Assembly: GCF_003460605.1 (NCBI RefSeq)
Contig: NZ_QTVN01000001.1
Coordinates: 62,001 to 126,000 of the forward strand
Source of the DNA: Ruminococcus sp. AF31-8BH
Lineage (GTDB): Bacteria; Bacillota; Clostridia; Lachnospirales; Lachnospiraceae
Direction of reading: 5' to 3'
Length of the DNA: 64,000 bases
Shown here: piece after piece, positions 25,301 to 32,796 of the stretch
How positions within the stretch are numbered: position 1 is the stretch's first letter
Layout of the letters: the number at the start of each line of letters is the position of its first letter
Notes under the pieces: generated by a model
Database searches by the model: none
What the model was told of the DNA's origin: nothing
What the model saw: the letters and a program-made list of their open reading frames with translations, nothing else
Translations under genes and position numbers: made by a program

Positions 25301-25402
25301 GATAACACGAACCTTTACGGACTGCTTGCATTATTACTAACTTCTGGTGCTGGACTGGCAGGTATCTTCTTCTGCAAACGCCGTAAAATGAAGAAATCAT
25401 AA
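22352..25402 (+). CDS. LPXTG-type surface protein with SpaA/Cna-B and VaFE repeats
   Basis: 1016-residue cell-wall-anchored protein. A signal peptide (about 1-29, ending VHA) precedes a thioester/TQXA-like domain with YCIDINTDFKNGY and LRQLVVWQRL. Several SpaA/Cna-B beta-sandwich repeats follow (GATYGVFADKDCTKQ, LSAPAGYKVD, ETKAPNGYLLDG, SEAPNGYLTDG). Two near-identical ~130-residue VaFE-type repeats come next (IHTTATSKDGEK and IHTTATDKDGNK), then a Pro-rich stalk. The sorting signal is SPKTGD, then a hydrophobic helix and KRRKMKK. Start 22352 has AAAGGAG upstream. It probably helps mating-pair contact or host adhesion for the element. E-box motifs in the repeats suggest internal isopeptide bonds. 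No sortase gene is in the element. Confidence 0.88.
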   Translation: MKKMLKRLCTGFLALATVVTALPTTPVHAESKQYWTESKERVGIVEKVMNDGSIGSTFNEGHLTVEGEDAYCIDINTDFKNGYKTRADASTRMSADQISDVALSIEYVKQYTDSHNGISKNHAYLLRQLVVWQRLSVHLGWQCDNVRASYDEIPKATQDEVFAGAKAFVKENKGRYECGGYIYSGEGQELGQFWAKLNVGNAKLQKTSSNTSITDGNGNYSIAGATYGVFADKDCTKQLATLTTDENGNTDVVEVTADTVYIKELSAPAGYKVDTNIYSLKVEAGKTATLNVSDTPKVTDTLIELFKIDMETQKDNPQGNASLAGAEFTWKYYTGFYNKDNLPAEATRTWVTKTIAETDSDGTIHYVTKLADAYKVSGDSFYMQDGKAVLPLGTLTVEETKAPNGYLLDGAYMQAGDKSEQIKGLYVTQITEDGDLAVLTGSNQFSVSDKVIRGGVKIQKRDLETGDTKPQGSATLKDTAFDIISLNDNAVLVEGKLYKKNEVVKTIHTDIEGVASTSADLLPYGKFRIVESEAPNGYLTDGAKPIDFAITENGKIVDLTDEAHSIYNQIKRGDIEGVKIGAGTHKRLADVPFRITSKTTGESHVVVTDDNGQFSTSSDWASHKHNTNAGKTSEDGVWFGTSKPDDSKGALPYDTYIIEEMRCDSNKGFELIPPFEIVVSRNNLVIDLGTLTDEYEKEISIHTTATSKDGEKTILAGKEVTIVDTVKLDGLTKGTKYQLKGWQMLKEENTELLINGKRVENDYTFIADDEAMKVEITYTFNASELGGKNLVTFEELYDLSNPEEPVKVAEHKDIEDDGQTVLITERIIKIHTTATDKDGNKELEAGKEVTIIDTITLEGLEVGTQYKLVGWQMLKEENAELLINGKRVESDYTFTADSETMKAEVAFTFDATSLDGKQLVTFEELYDLSNPDEPKKVTEHKDIDNEGQTITFKEKPEVPEEPEKPKTPQTPDTPHKTDSPKTGDNTNLYGLLALLLTSGAGLAGIFFCKRRKMKKS

Positions 25403-25637
25403 GGCGGTAACGATATGAGAAAAGAAAAATCACGTTCTCCGCCGATACCGTGTCGGCAGACTTCCGCTTATTCTGGCTTGTCTGCTACTTACCTGCAAGA
25501 ACACGGATAGTCAAGGGTGCGTAAGCATTTATTTTACCCTTTACTATCTGGGGACTTGCTGGTACTTCCCTAACCGCCAGAATAAGAAATCACTATCAAA
25601 AACTTATCAAATATAGAAAGAAACGAGGTAAAACAAT
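25403..25637 (+). other. Intergenic region before orf23
   Basis: 235 bases with no convincing gene. A short reading frame beginning at 25414 (ATGAGAAAAG) follows the surface-protein stop but shows no recognisable protein; it may be the decayed 5' part of an orf24-like gene. Confidence 0.3.
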
Positions 25638-25964
25638 ATGGAAATGAAATATGTCGTGCCAGATATGGCACAGTCTTTTGGAACACTTGAATTTGCAGGC
25701 GAAAGCGAGCCTATCTTTGAAAGAGATAAAAATAACCGCAGGGTCTTAGCCAGACGAAGCTACAACCTTTATTCTGATGTGCAGAAAGGCGAAAATGTTG
25801 TCGTGGAAATTCCCGTGCAGGCTGGCGAAAAGCATTTCAAGTATGAACAGAAAGTAAAACTTGTCAATCCGAAATTATACGGCAGAGGTTACGCAATTGG
25901 GGATATGGGACATACCGATTATGTGTTACTTGCTGATGATATTGTAGCAGTTGAAGAAAAGTAA
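25638..25964 (+). CDS. YdcP-family protein (Tn916 orf23 type)
   Basis: 108-residue DUF961/YdcP protein, first of a tandem pair at the head of the conjugation operon. Core sequence AQSFGTLEFAGESEPIFERD and RRSYNLYSDVQKGENVVVEIPVQ. In Tn916 and ICEBs1 these small proteins are transferred with the element and have auxiliary roles in early conjugation. ACGAGG precedes the start. It is followed 15 bases later by its paralogue. Confidence 0.85.
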   Translation: MEMKYVVPDMAQSFGTLEFAGESEPIFERDKNNRRVLARRSYNLYSDVQKGENVVVEIPVQAGEKHFKYEQKVKLVNPKLYGRGYAIGDMGHTDYVLLADDIVAVEEK

Positions 25965-25979
25965 AGGAGTGAAAATATT

Positions 25980-26363
25980 ATGAGATTATCAAACGGTTTT
26001 GTTATTGACAAAGAGAAAACATTTGGAGAATTAAAATTTACAGCAGTGCGTGATGTATTCTTGCAGAATGAGGACGGGACACCGAGTACCCAGCTTAAAA
26101 AGCGTATCTATGATTTGAAGTGCAGTCTGCATGGTGGAATTATCCCCGTGTCTGTACCGCCAGAAGTACCAGTAAGGGAATTTCCGTACAATGCAGTTGT
26201 GGAGCTTGTCAATCCAGTAGCCGATACGGTATCACGAAAAACCTATACGGGTGCAGATGTGGACTGGTATGTAAAGGCAGAGGATATTGTGTTGAAGAAT
26301 AAAGGCAATCAGAACGCAGGCAATCCACAGAACCATGTACCGCAAGGACAGATGAAAAAATAA
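25980..26363 (+). CDS. YdcP-family protein (Tn916 orf22 type)
   Basis: 127-residue DUF961/YdcP paralogue of the preceding gene (KTFGELKFTAVRDVFLQNEDG, KRIYDLKCSLHGGIIPVSVP). AAAGGAG lies upstream. An inserted cargo pair (XRE regulator and small membrane protein) separates it from the FtsK-like gene, which follows directly in classical Tn916. Confidence 0.85.
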   Translation: MRLSNGFVIDKEKTFGELKFTAVRDVFLQNEDGTPSTQLKKRIYDLKCSLHGGIIPVSVPPEVPVREFPYNAVVELVNPVADTVSRKTYTGADVDWYVKAEDIVLKNKGNQNAGNPQNHVPQGQMKK

Positions 26364-26531
26364 ATGTGAGCCCATATTTTTCTTGTAACTTATATATAGA
26401 ACCGATATAATTAGTTGAAAAGTTCTGTTTTAAGCCATGTAAAACTATTTTGACAAGGGAAAATGGCAATGTCAAAGGCTTTTGACAGACAAAATAGCTA
26501 TATTCATATACAATAAAGGAGAAGATTCAAG

Positions 26532-27119
26532 ATGGATATTGGATTACAAATCAAAAAATTTAGGGAACAACAAAAAATTTCTCAAGAAGAACTGGCTCTT
26601 AAAATATTTGTTTCAAGACAAACAATTTCTAACTGGGAAACAAATAAAAGTTGTCCAGATGTTAAAAGTTTAATTACTTTATCTAATATCTTCAATGTGT
26701 CTTTAGATAATTTTATAAAAGAAGATATAAAGGAGATGAGGGAGATTGTAGAAAAAGCAACTATTAAAAAGTTTAATGTGATAAGTGTAGTTTTCCTAAT
26801 TGAATTGATAGTCGTAGCCATAAGTGCCTATCCTTTATTTAGTATTAAGGGAAATATAGGAATTATTATTTGGTTATGCTTGTTTGCAATAACGCTCTAT
26901 ACGGCAAGTAAGATTGAAAAATTCAAAAAGAGCCATGACATTCAAACCTATAAAGAAATTTTGGCATTTATTGACGGAAAGCAATTAACGCATGATGAAA
27001 CACAACAAGAAATAGGAAAAAGAAATTATCAAAAAATCATATTTGCATTCATTGCAGGTGTAATCGCACTTATTATATGTTTTGTTGTAATTTTTATTTG
27101 CCAGCATTTAACAAATTAA
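26532..27119 (+). CDS. XRE-family regulator with two or three membrane helices
   Basis: 195-residue protein. Residues 1-65 form a helix-turn-helix of the Cro/CI type (QIKKFREQQKISQEELALKIFVSRQTISNWE). Hydrophobic stretches near 88-105, 108-125 and 170-190 make it a membrane-tethered regulator. Base composition is A/T-richer than the flanking conjugation genes, fitting an inserted cargo. AAAGGAG lies upstream. It is followed by a 38-residue membrane protein. Targets are unknown. Confidence 0.75.
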   Translation: MDIGLQIKKFREQQKISQEELALKIFVSRQTISNWETNKSCPDVKSLITLSNIFNVSLDNFIKEDIKEMREIVEKATIKKFNVISVVFLIELIVVAISAYPLFSIKGNIGIIIWLCLFAITLYTASKIEKFKKSHDIQTYKEILAFIDGKQLTHDETQQEIGKRNYQKIIFAFIAGVIALIICFVVIFICQHLTN

Positions 27120-27134
27120 AAGGGAGGAGAAATC

Positions 27135-27251
27135 ATGGAATTTTGGCTTATTATGATTGGCTTTATAGTTATGGGCGGAAGTTGTTCATTAGCAGGTACT
27201 TGGTGGGATAGAAAAAATAAAAAAGATAAAAAAGAAGAAAAGAAACAATAA
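27135..27251 (+). CDS. Small single-pass membrane protein, 38 residues
   Basis: Begins MEFWLIMIGFIVMGGS with one hydrophobic helix (about 3-22), then GTWWDRKNKKDKK, a strongly basic tail. GGGAGGAG precedes the ATG. It sits 15 bases after the membrane-bound XRE regulator and before a terminator, so the two probably act together. Too short for a family call. Confidence 0.6.
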   Translation: MEFWLIMIGFIVMGGSCSLAGTWWDRKNKKDKKEEKKQ

Positions 27252-27273
27252 AATTTACACTTTATTGTTGATT

Positions 27274-27306
27274 AAGCAGTTAGTCTTAGGATTGACTGCT
27301 TTTTTC
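27274..27306 (+). terminator. Terminator ending the first cargo insert (copy 1)
   Basis: AAGCAGT/ACTGCTT hairpin with loop around TAGTCTTAGGATTG, followed by six T. The 33 bases are identical to 30990-31022, and the next bases (TACCTA) also match after one change. Confidence 0.8.
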
Positions 27307-27327
27307 ATACCTAGAAAGGATTGATTT

Positions 27328-28722
27328 ATGCGTATGATTTGGAACAAAGGACACCGTATCAGAGCCAGCGACAAGCACCTTGTCTACCACTTTTCCATAG
27401 GGACGCTTCTGTTTGTATTCATGGCGGTTCTTCTGCTACTGAACATCAAACAGCTCATGCGTACCGACTGGGAACATTTCAGCTTGTTAGAAAACGGCTT
27501 GACGCTTTCCCCTTACAACTTCATAACTGTGCTGATAGCGACTGGTGTTTGTGCATTGGTCGCTTTTCTGTATTACCGCTTCTGTTACGACAGTTTCAAG
27601 AAGCTATTGCACCGTCAAAAGCTGGCACGAATGATACTGGAAAATAAGTGGTATGAAGCCGATACCGTACAAGACAGCGGTTTTTTTACTGACCTGCAAA
27701 GCAGATCAAGGGAAAAAATCGTCTGGTTTCCAAAGATTTATTATCAAATGGAAAAGGGATTGCTCCATATCCGCTGTGAAATCACGTTAGGAAAATATCA
27801 AGACCAGCTTTTACGGTTAGAGGATAAATTGGAAAGTGGCTTGTATTGCGAGCTGACCGACAAGACCTTACATGACGGCTATATTGAATACACCCTGCTT
27901 TATGACATGATAGCAAACCGCATTACCATTGATGAAGTATGGGCAGAAAACGGCTGTCTTAGGCTGATGAAAAATCTTGTGTGGGAATATGACGCACTCC
28001 CTCACGCTTTGATTGCTGGTGGGACTGGTGGCGGTAAAACTTATTTTCTGCTGACGCTCATTGAAGCCTTACTGCATACCAACGCTGTCCTTTATATCTT
28101 AGACCCAAAGAACAGCGACCTTGCAGACTTGGGAACAGTCATGCCTAATGTCTATCACACCAAAGAAGAAATGATTGATTGCGTCAATGCCTTTTATGAG
28201 GGCATGGTACGGCGAAGTGAGGAAATGAAGCAACACCCGAACTATAAGACGGGCGAAAACTACGCCTATCTGGGACTTCCACCCTGCTTTCTTATCTTTG
28301 ATGAATATGTAGCGTTTTTTGAAATGTTGGGGACAAAAGAAAGCGTGAGCTTACTTAGCCAGTTAAAGAAAATCGTTATGTTAGGGCGACAAGCAGGTTA
28401 TTTCCTTATTGTTGCCTGCCAGCGTCCAGACGCAAAGTATTTTTCAGATGGTATCAGAGATAACTTCAATTTCCGTGTGGGACTTGGGCGTATCAGCGAA
28501 TTAGGTTACGGTATGCTGTTTGGTTCAGATGTGAAAAAGCAGTTTTTCCAGAAGCGTATCAAGGGGCGTGGCTATTGTGATGTGGGAACAAGCGTCATAA
28601 GTGAGTTTTACACGCCTTTAGTCCCAAAAGGACATGATTTTTTACAGACTATCAGCTCTCTTGCACAAGCAAGGCAGGACGGGACGGCGACGTGCGAAGC
28701 GAAAGGCGACGGCACGGACTAG
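27328..28722 (+). CDS. FtsK/SpoIIIE-type coupling ATPase (Tn916 orf21, TcpA-like)
   Basis: 464-residue DNA-transfer coupling protein. Two transmembrane helices lie near residues 25-45 and 65-90. The ATPase carries Walker A AGGTGGGKTYFLL and Walker B CFLIFDEYVAFF, plus a conserved ACQRPDAKYFSDGIRDNFNFR motor segment. It links the relaxase-DNA complex to the secretion channel. It is immediately upstream of the origin of transfer and relaxase gene, as in Tn916. Confidence 0.93.
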   Translation: MRMIWNKGHRIRASDKHLVYHFSIGTLLFVFMAVLLLLNIKQLMRTDWEHFSLLENGLTLSPYNFITVLIATGVCALVAFLYYRFCYDSFKKLLHRQKLARMILENKWYEADTVQDSGFFTDLQSRSREKIVWFPKIYYQMEKGLLHIRCEITLGKYQDQLLRLEDKLESGLYCELTDKTLHDGYIEYTLLYDMIANRITIDEVWAENGCLRLMKNLVWEYDALPHALIAGGTGGGKTYFLLTLIEALLHTNAVLYILDPKNSDLADLGTVMPNVYHTKEEMIDCVNAFYEGMVRRSEEMKQHPNYKTGENYAYLGLPPCFLIFDEYVAFFEMLGTKESVSLLSQLKKIVMLGRQAGYFLIVACQRPDAKYFSDGIRDNFNFRVGLGRISELGYGMLFGSDVKKQFFQKRIKGRGYCDVGTSVISEFYTPLVPKGHDFLQTISSLAQARQDGTATCEAKGDGTD

Positions 28723-28905
28723 CCGTTGCTGGTGTGGCGTCAGCCACGCCAGCAGGTAAAACCCCTCGGTATCTAACAGAGGGGTACGTTTGCAAATAGA
28801 CAATAGACAAAAAACATAGGAAACATAAGGCTTCTGGCATGGTTTTCTAGCAAAAATCGGCTGTGAAGTCGCCTTAAAAAACTTCACACTTTACAGATTG
28901 GGGGT
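28723..28905 (+). other. oriT: Probable origin of transfer (oriT) region
   Basis: The space between the coupling ATPase and MobT genes is where Tn916 oriT lies. It has two strong inverted repeats: GCTGGTGTGGCG with CCACGCCAGC around 28729-28754, and ACCCCTC with GAGGGGT around 28757-28785. Further A/C-rich sequence follows. The nick position cannot be fixed here. Confidence 0.65.
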
Positions 28906-30102
28906 ATGGTTCTGAATGAAGAACAACGGATAAAAGAATTACGGGAGAAACGGATTGCTTACGGTATCTCACAAGGCAGGCTGGCGGTGGCTTCTGGTAT
29001 CACAAGGGAATATTTCAACAAGATAGAAAGTGGAAAAATGAAGCCGTCAAAGGAACTTCTGGAAACTCTGCATAAGGAACTGGCAAGGTTCAATCCAGAA
29101 GTACCGCTTACCATGCTGTTTGATTATGTGAAAATTCGTTTTCCCACGCTGGATATACAGCACATCATCAAAGATATATTAAAACTGAATATCAATTATA
29201 TGCTCCATGAAGATTACGGACATTACAGTTATACGGAGCATTATTCTTTAGGGGACATCTTTATCTATACGTCGGCTGACGAAGAAAAAGGTGTCCTTTT
29301 AGAGTTAAAGGGGCGTGGTTGCCGACAGTTTGAAAGTTACCTGCTGGCACAACAAAGAAGTTGGTATGACTTTCTCATGGACGCACTCATAGACGGTGGC
29401 GTGATGAAGCGTATCGACCTTGCTATCAACGACCATACGGGTATTTTGGATATTCCAGAGCTTGCGGAAAAATGCAGGAAACGGGAATATATCGGAAAGT
29501 CCAGAAGTTATAAGTTTTATCAGTCGGGCGAGCTTATCAAGCATAGAGAGGACGACAGAGAATATATGGGACGCACCCTTTATCTTGGTTCGCTAAAATC
29601 AGATGTGTATTTCTGTATCTATGAAAAGGACTATGAGCAGTACGTCAAGTTAGGGACACCGCTGGAAGAAGCCGACATTATCAACCGTTTTGAGATACGG
29701 CTTAGAAATGAACGTGCCTATTATGCAGTACGAGATTTGCTGACCTATTATGACGCAGAGCAGACTGCCTTTTCTATCATCAACCAGTATGTGCGGTTTG
29801 TTGATGAAGAAGCAGACAAGCGAAAAAATGACTGGAAACTCAATGACCGCTGGGCGTGGTTTATCGGCGATAACAGACAGAGCTTGAAGCTGACGACAAA
29901 GCCAGAGCCTTACACCTTAGACCGTACATTGCGGTGGGTACAACGGCAGGTAGCACCGACCTTGAAAATGCTGAAAAGGATTGATAAGGGAAACGGAACA
30001 GACTACATGAAAACTATCGAACAGCAGGCAAAGCTCACAGAAAAGCATGAAATGATAATCAAACAGCAGACGACCCCTGCAAAAGATTTAGTAGAAAGTT
30101 AG
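28906..30102 (+). CDS. mobT: MobT relaxase (Tn916 orf20 type)
   Basis: 398-residue relaxase of the Rep_trans / MobT family that nicks oriT. The N-terminal helix-turn-helix is ISQGRLAVASGITREYFNKIESG. The catalytic rolling-circle-type domain includes IDLAINDHTGILDIPEL and GRTLYLGSLKSDVYFCIYEKDYEQ, with ADIINRFEIRLRNERAYYAV near the active-site region. Length is close to Tn916 Orf20. The ATG sits close to a GGGGG stretch. Confidence 0.92.
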   Translation: MVLNEEQRIKELREKRIAYGISQGRLAVASGITREYFNKIESGKMKPSKELLETLHKELARFNPEVPLTMLFDYVKIRFPTLDIQHIIKDILKLNINYMLHEDYGHYSYTEHYSLGDIFIYTSADEEKGVLLELKGRGCRQFESYLLAQQRSWYDFLMDALIDGGVMKRIDLAINDHTGILDIPELAEKCRKREYIGKSRSYKFYQSGELIKHREDDREYMGRTLYLGSLKSDVYFCIYEKDYEQYVKLGTPLEEADIINRFEIRLRNERAYYAVRDLLTYYDAEQTAFSIINQYVRFVDEEADKRKNDWKLNDRWAWFIGDNRQSLKLTTKPEPYTLDRTLRWVQRQVAPTLKMLKRIDKGNGTDYMKTIEQQAKLTEKHEMIIKQQTTPAKDLVES

Positions 30103-30115
30103 GAGTGATGAAAAA

Positions 30116-30250
30116 ATGTGGGAATTATTGAAAGACTTCCTGCTGGTATCTGTTGGAACGGGTATCGGCGTAGCCTTGATGTGTATTTTAAGTGTTGGCA
30201 AAGGAGCTGACTATGAAATGAAGAAATTAAAAGAAAGCGAGGACAAATAA
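30116..30250 (+). CDS. DUF3789-type small membrane protein
   Basis: 44-residue protein MWELLKDFLLVSVGTGIGVA then a charged tail ending KKLKESEDK. One membrane helix. Proteins of this type (DUF3789) recur between the relaxase and TcpD genes of Tn916-like elements. AGGAGTG upstream; the next gene begins 1 base after its stop. Confidence 0.65.
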   Translation: MWELLKDFLLVSVGTGIGVALMCILSVGKGADYEMKKLKESEDK

Positions 30251-30251
30251 C

Positions 30252-30473
30252 ATGAATTTCGGGCAAAATTTGTATCAATGGTTTTTAAGCAACGCACAGA
30301 GCTTAGTGCTTATGTCGATTGTGGTTATCGGTATCTACTTAGGGTTCAAGCGTGAGTTTTCAAAACTTATCGGTTTCTTGGTAGTTGCCTTGATTGCTGT
30401 CGGCTTGGTATTCAATGCTGGCGGTGTGAAAGATGTACTGTTAGAGCTGTTCAATAAGATTATCGGTGCATAA
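30252..30473 (+). CDS. TcpD-family membrane protein (Tn916 orf19 type)
   Basis: 73-residue protein with two hydrophobic helices (about 16-35 and 40-58) and an amphipathic end, matching TcpD conjugation-channel subunits. It is tightly coupled to the upstream small gene. Confidence 0.8.
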   Translation: MNFGQNLYQWFLSNAQSLVLMSIVVIGIYLGFKREFSKLIGFLVVALIAVGLVFNAGGVKDVLLELFNKIIGA

Positions 30474-30480
30474 AATTTTA

Positions 30481-30509
30481 TTGTGGGGCTGATGTATGGG
30501 TGCTATAAT
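30481..30509 (+). promoter_or_regulatory. Promoter for the NTF2-like cargo gene
   Basis: TTGTGG, 17 bases, TATAAT (30504-30509), 31 bases before the cargo start codon. It gives this gene independent expression inside the conjugation operon. Confidence 0.55.
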
Positions 30510-30540
30510 GTGAAAAAAGAAGTAATCGAGGTGTTCTATT

Positions 30541-30960
30541 TTGAATGAGAGAGAAAAAATTATTCGTTTATGGTTTGATATGTGGTTGAAACAGCAAGAC
30601 TTAGGAATAGATAAAATTTTTACAGAAGATGTTGTTTATACGGAAAGCTGGTGTCCTAAATATGAAAATCTTAAAACAGTAAAACATTGGTTTAATGAAT
30701 GGAATACTCGTGGTAAAGTCATTATTTGGGATATTAAACAGTTCTTTCATAAAGAAAATCAAACTGTCGTAGAATGGTATTTTAAAAATGAAATGAATAC
30801 GGGAAGCGTTGAAGAATTTGACGGTATTTCCTTAATTGAATGGACAGAAGATAACAAAATCAAATCATTAAAAGAATATGGTTGCAATCTGAATAACTAT
30901 AATCCATATCAACACAGCGATAACCCTCAATTTAGAGATGAAAAAACAAACTGGTTTTAA
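30541..30960 (+). CDS. SnoaL/NTF2-like fold protein (cargo)
   Basis: 139-residue protein with the small polyketide-cyclase/NTF2-like pattern: REKIIRLWFDMWLKQ, DVVYTESWCPKYENL, VKHWFNEWNTRGKVI, then strands ending WTEDNKIKSLKEYGC. The start is TTG at 30541 after GAGGTG. A/T-rich codon use and an own promoter and terminator mark it as an inserted module. The ligand or reaction is unknown. Confidence 0.68.
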   Translation: MNEREKIIRLWFDMWLKQQDLGIDKIFTEDVVYTESWCPKYENLKTVKHWFNEWNTRGKVIIWDIKQFFHKENQTVVEWYFKNEMNTGSVEEFDGISLIEWTEDNKIKSLKEYGCNLNNYNPYQHSDNPQFRDEKTNWF

Positions 30961-30989
30961 AACTTAATCAAATTATATCCATATACATA

Positions 30990-31022
30990 AAGCAGTTAGT
31001 CTTAGGATTGACTGCTTTTTTC
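30990..31022 (+). terminator. Terminator ending the second cargo insert (copy 2)
   Basis: Same 33-base hairpin plus T-run as at 27274-27306. It follows the NTF2-like gene and precedes the next conjugation gene, so both cargo inserts end in the same sequence. Confidence 0.8.
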
Positions 31023-31050
31023 TTACCTAAAATCAGATTGGAGTGATGAA

Positions 31051-31347
31051 ATGAGCGATATTTTTAAGGATATGCAGGCAAACGTCGGCTGTGATTATAT
31101 TTCTAACCTGCCCTCTTACAAGCGTAAAGTGTGGCATGAAATGAAGCGATTACCGCTTACGAATTATGATATAAAACAGTTAGAAGATTTTTCAAAGTAT
31201 GTGTTTGGTATGTCGTACCAGAGCTTAAAAGATGTGATGAAGCAACAGAAAGGACGTGAGGAACAATGCAGGAAACAAGGGTGCTGGTGGAAACGAGAGG
31301 AACAACTGGCGAAGAAACAATATCATACTGGTTCGACCTGCCGATAG
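31051..31347 (+). CDS. Conserved small protein of Tn916-like elements
   Basis: 98-residue protein (MSDIFKDMQANVGCDYISNL, then RLPLTNYDIKQLEDFSKYVFGMSYQ). It is seen upstream of ardA in related elements; no function is known to me. GGAGTG precedes the ATG. Its last ~27 codons overlap the ardA start in another frame, and the Cys/Trp-rich tail may not be conserved. Confidence 0.65.
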   Translation: MSDIFKDMQANVGCDYISNLPSYKRKVWHEMKRLPLTNYDIKQLEDFSKYVFGMSYQSLKDVMKQQKGREEQCRKQGCWWKREEQLAKKQYHTGSTCR

Positions 31348-31769
31348 ATGTTGCCGAGTTTGAAGAAAAGTTAGGTATCGGTGCAGAAAGTGGGGATTAT
31401 CGTATTATCGAAAAGGTGTTGCCTTATGCTGATGAAGTCCACGAACACACCAGCGTGTACCAGCTCAACGAATTAGATTTTATGTACCGCCAGCTTTCAA
31501 GTGATATGCAGGAAGAATATGTATCACTACTTACGGTGTTTGAAAATTTAGAAGCACTTTATATTTGCAGGAACGTGATTATTGTTTATCCCGACTGTAA
31601 AAGCATGATAGATGTTGCAAGGCAAAAGCTGATGAACGACCCGATGTTCAAGCATTTATCCGAGGACTGTCAAGAATACTACTTTGACTTTGAAGCCTAC
31701 GCTTCTCACTTGCAGGAACACGGGAAATTTTTAGTAACAGAACACGGTATCTTTGAACTGCCAGAGTAG
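31266..31769 (+). CDS. ardA: ArdA antirestriction protein, copy 1 (Tn916 orf18 type)
   Basis: 167-residue acidic DNA mimic that blocks type I restriction enzymes on entry into a new host. Features: VLVETRGTTGEETISYWFDLPI, FEEKLGIGAESGDYRIIEKVLPY, and the ArdA antirestriction segment around YVSLLTVFENLEALYICR. Many Asp/Glu residues. The start overlaps the preceding gene, with GTGAGG upstream. A second ArdA gene follows 17 bases later. Confidence 0.88.
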   Translation: MQETRVLVETRGTTGEETISYWFDLPIDVAEFEEKLGIGAESGDYRIIEKVLPYADEVHEHTSVYQLNELDFMYRQLSSDMQEEYVSLLTVFENLEALYICRNVIIVYPDCKSMIDVARQKLMNDPMFKHLSEDCQEYYFDFEAYASHLQEHGKFLVTEHGIFELPE

Positions 31770-31786
31770 GAAATGAGGTGGTGCTT

Positions 31787-32290
31787 ATGATTGATGATAT
31801 GGCGGTTTATATTGCTAATCTTGGCAAATACAATGAGGGCTATTTAGTCGGTGCTTGGTTCACGTTCCCCATTGACGAGGAAGATGTGAAAGAAAAAATC
31901 GGCTTGAATGAACAGTATGAGGAATACGCTATCCATGATACCGACAACTTTCCCATTGCGATTGGCGAGTATGTTTCCATTGAAGAACTCAATGAGATGT
32001 ATGAAATGATAGAGGAACTTCCCGACTATATTGTAGAGTGTCTGGACGAATTTATCAGCCACTATGGGACGCTGGAAGAAGTCGTGGAACATAAGGACGA
32101 TATTTACTATTATCCCGACTGTGAAACCATGACAGATGTTGCCTACTACTACATAGACGAATTGCAGGCACTTGGGGACATTCCACCCAGCTTACAGAAT
32201 TACATTGACTATGAAGCCTACGGGCGAGATTTGGATATGGGCGGTTGCTTTATTGAAACAAGCCGAGGTATGTGCGAGATACCATATTAA
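31787..32290 (+). CDS. ardA: ArdA antirestriction protein, copy 2
   Basis: 167-residue ArdA paralogue (AVYIANLGKYNEGYLVGAWFTFPID, KEKIGLNEQYEEYAIHDTDNFP, SIEELNEMYEMIEELP), strongly acidic. The start is ATG 31787 with GAGGTGG upstream; GTG codons at 31778 and 31781 overlap that site. The two copies differ widely, so they may mimic DNA for different restriction enzymes. Confidence 0.87.
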   Translation: MIDDMAVYIANLGKYNEGYLVGAWFTFPIDEEDVKEKIGLNEQYEEYAIHDTDNFPIAIGEYVSIEELNEMYEMIEELPDYIVECLDEFISHYGTLEEVVEHKDDIYYYPDCETMTDVAYYYIDELQALGDIPPSLQNYIDYEAYGRDLDMGGCFIETSRGMCEIPY

Positions 32291-32397
32291 CGCTGGAAGA
32301 TCAGCGACAAGCATTGTTGCTACTGACAGCGTATTTCTCTTTAAGGGACAGTCTGAAAATGGCTGTCCTTTTCTATTTTGAAAGGAGCTGAAAGAAC

Positions 32398-32796
32398 TTG
32401 AAAAAGATTAAAAGCTACACGGGTATCTGGAACGTGGAAAAAGTCTTGTATGCAATCAATGACTTTAACTTACCCTTTCCCGTTACTTTTACACAGATTA
32501 CATGGTTTGTGATTACGGAATTTATCATCATTCTGTTTGGGGATATTCCCCCACTTTCCATGATTGAGGGAGCATTTCTCAAATACTTTGGTATTCCCGT
32601 TGCTCTCACTTGGTTCATGTCGCAGAAAACCTTTGACGGAAAGAAGCCGTACAGCTTTTTGAAATCACAGATAACCTATGCCCTGCGACCAAAAATCACT
32701 TATGCAGGAAAAGCCGTAAAACTGCATAAGCAGATATTGAATGAAACAATCACGGCAGTAAGGAGTGTGAACTATGTTCCCGATAAAATATATTGA
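32398..32796 (+). CDS. TcpE-family conjugal membrane protein (Tn916 orf17 type)
   Basis: 132-residue protein with two hydrophobic helices (about 32-52 and 58-75), matching TcpE channel subunits (INDFNLPFPVTFTQITWF). The start is TTG 32398 with AAAGGAG upstream. It overlaps the VirB4-type gene by 23 bases. Confidence 0.85.
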   Translation: MKKIKSYTGIWNVEKVLYAINDFNLPFPVTFTQITWFVITEFIIILFGDIPPLSMIEGAFLKYFGIPVALTWFMSQKTFDGKKPYSFLKSQITYALRPKITYAGKAVKLHKQILNETITAVRSVNYVPDKIY

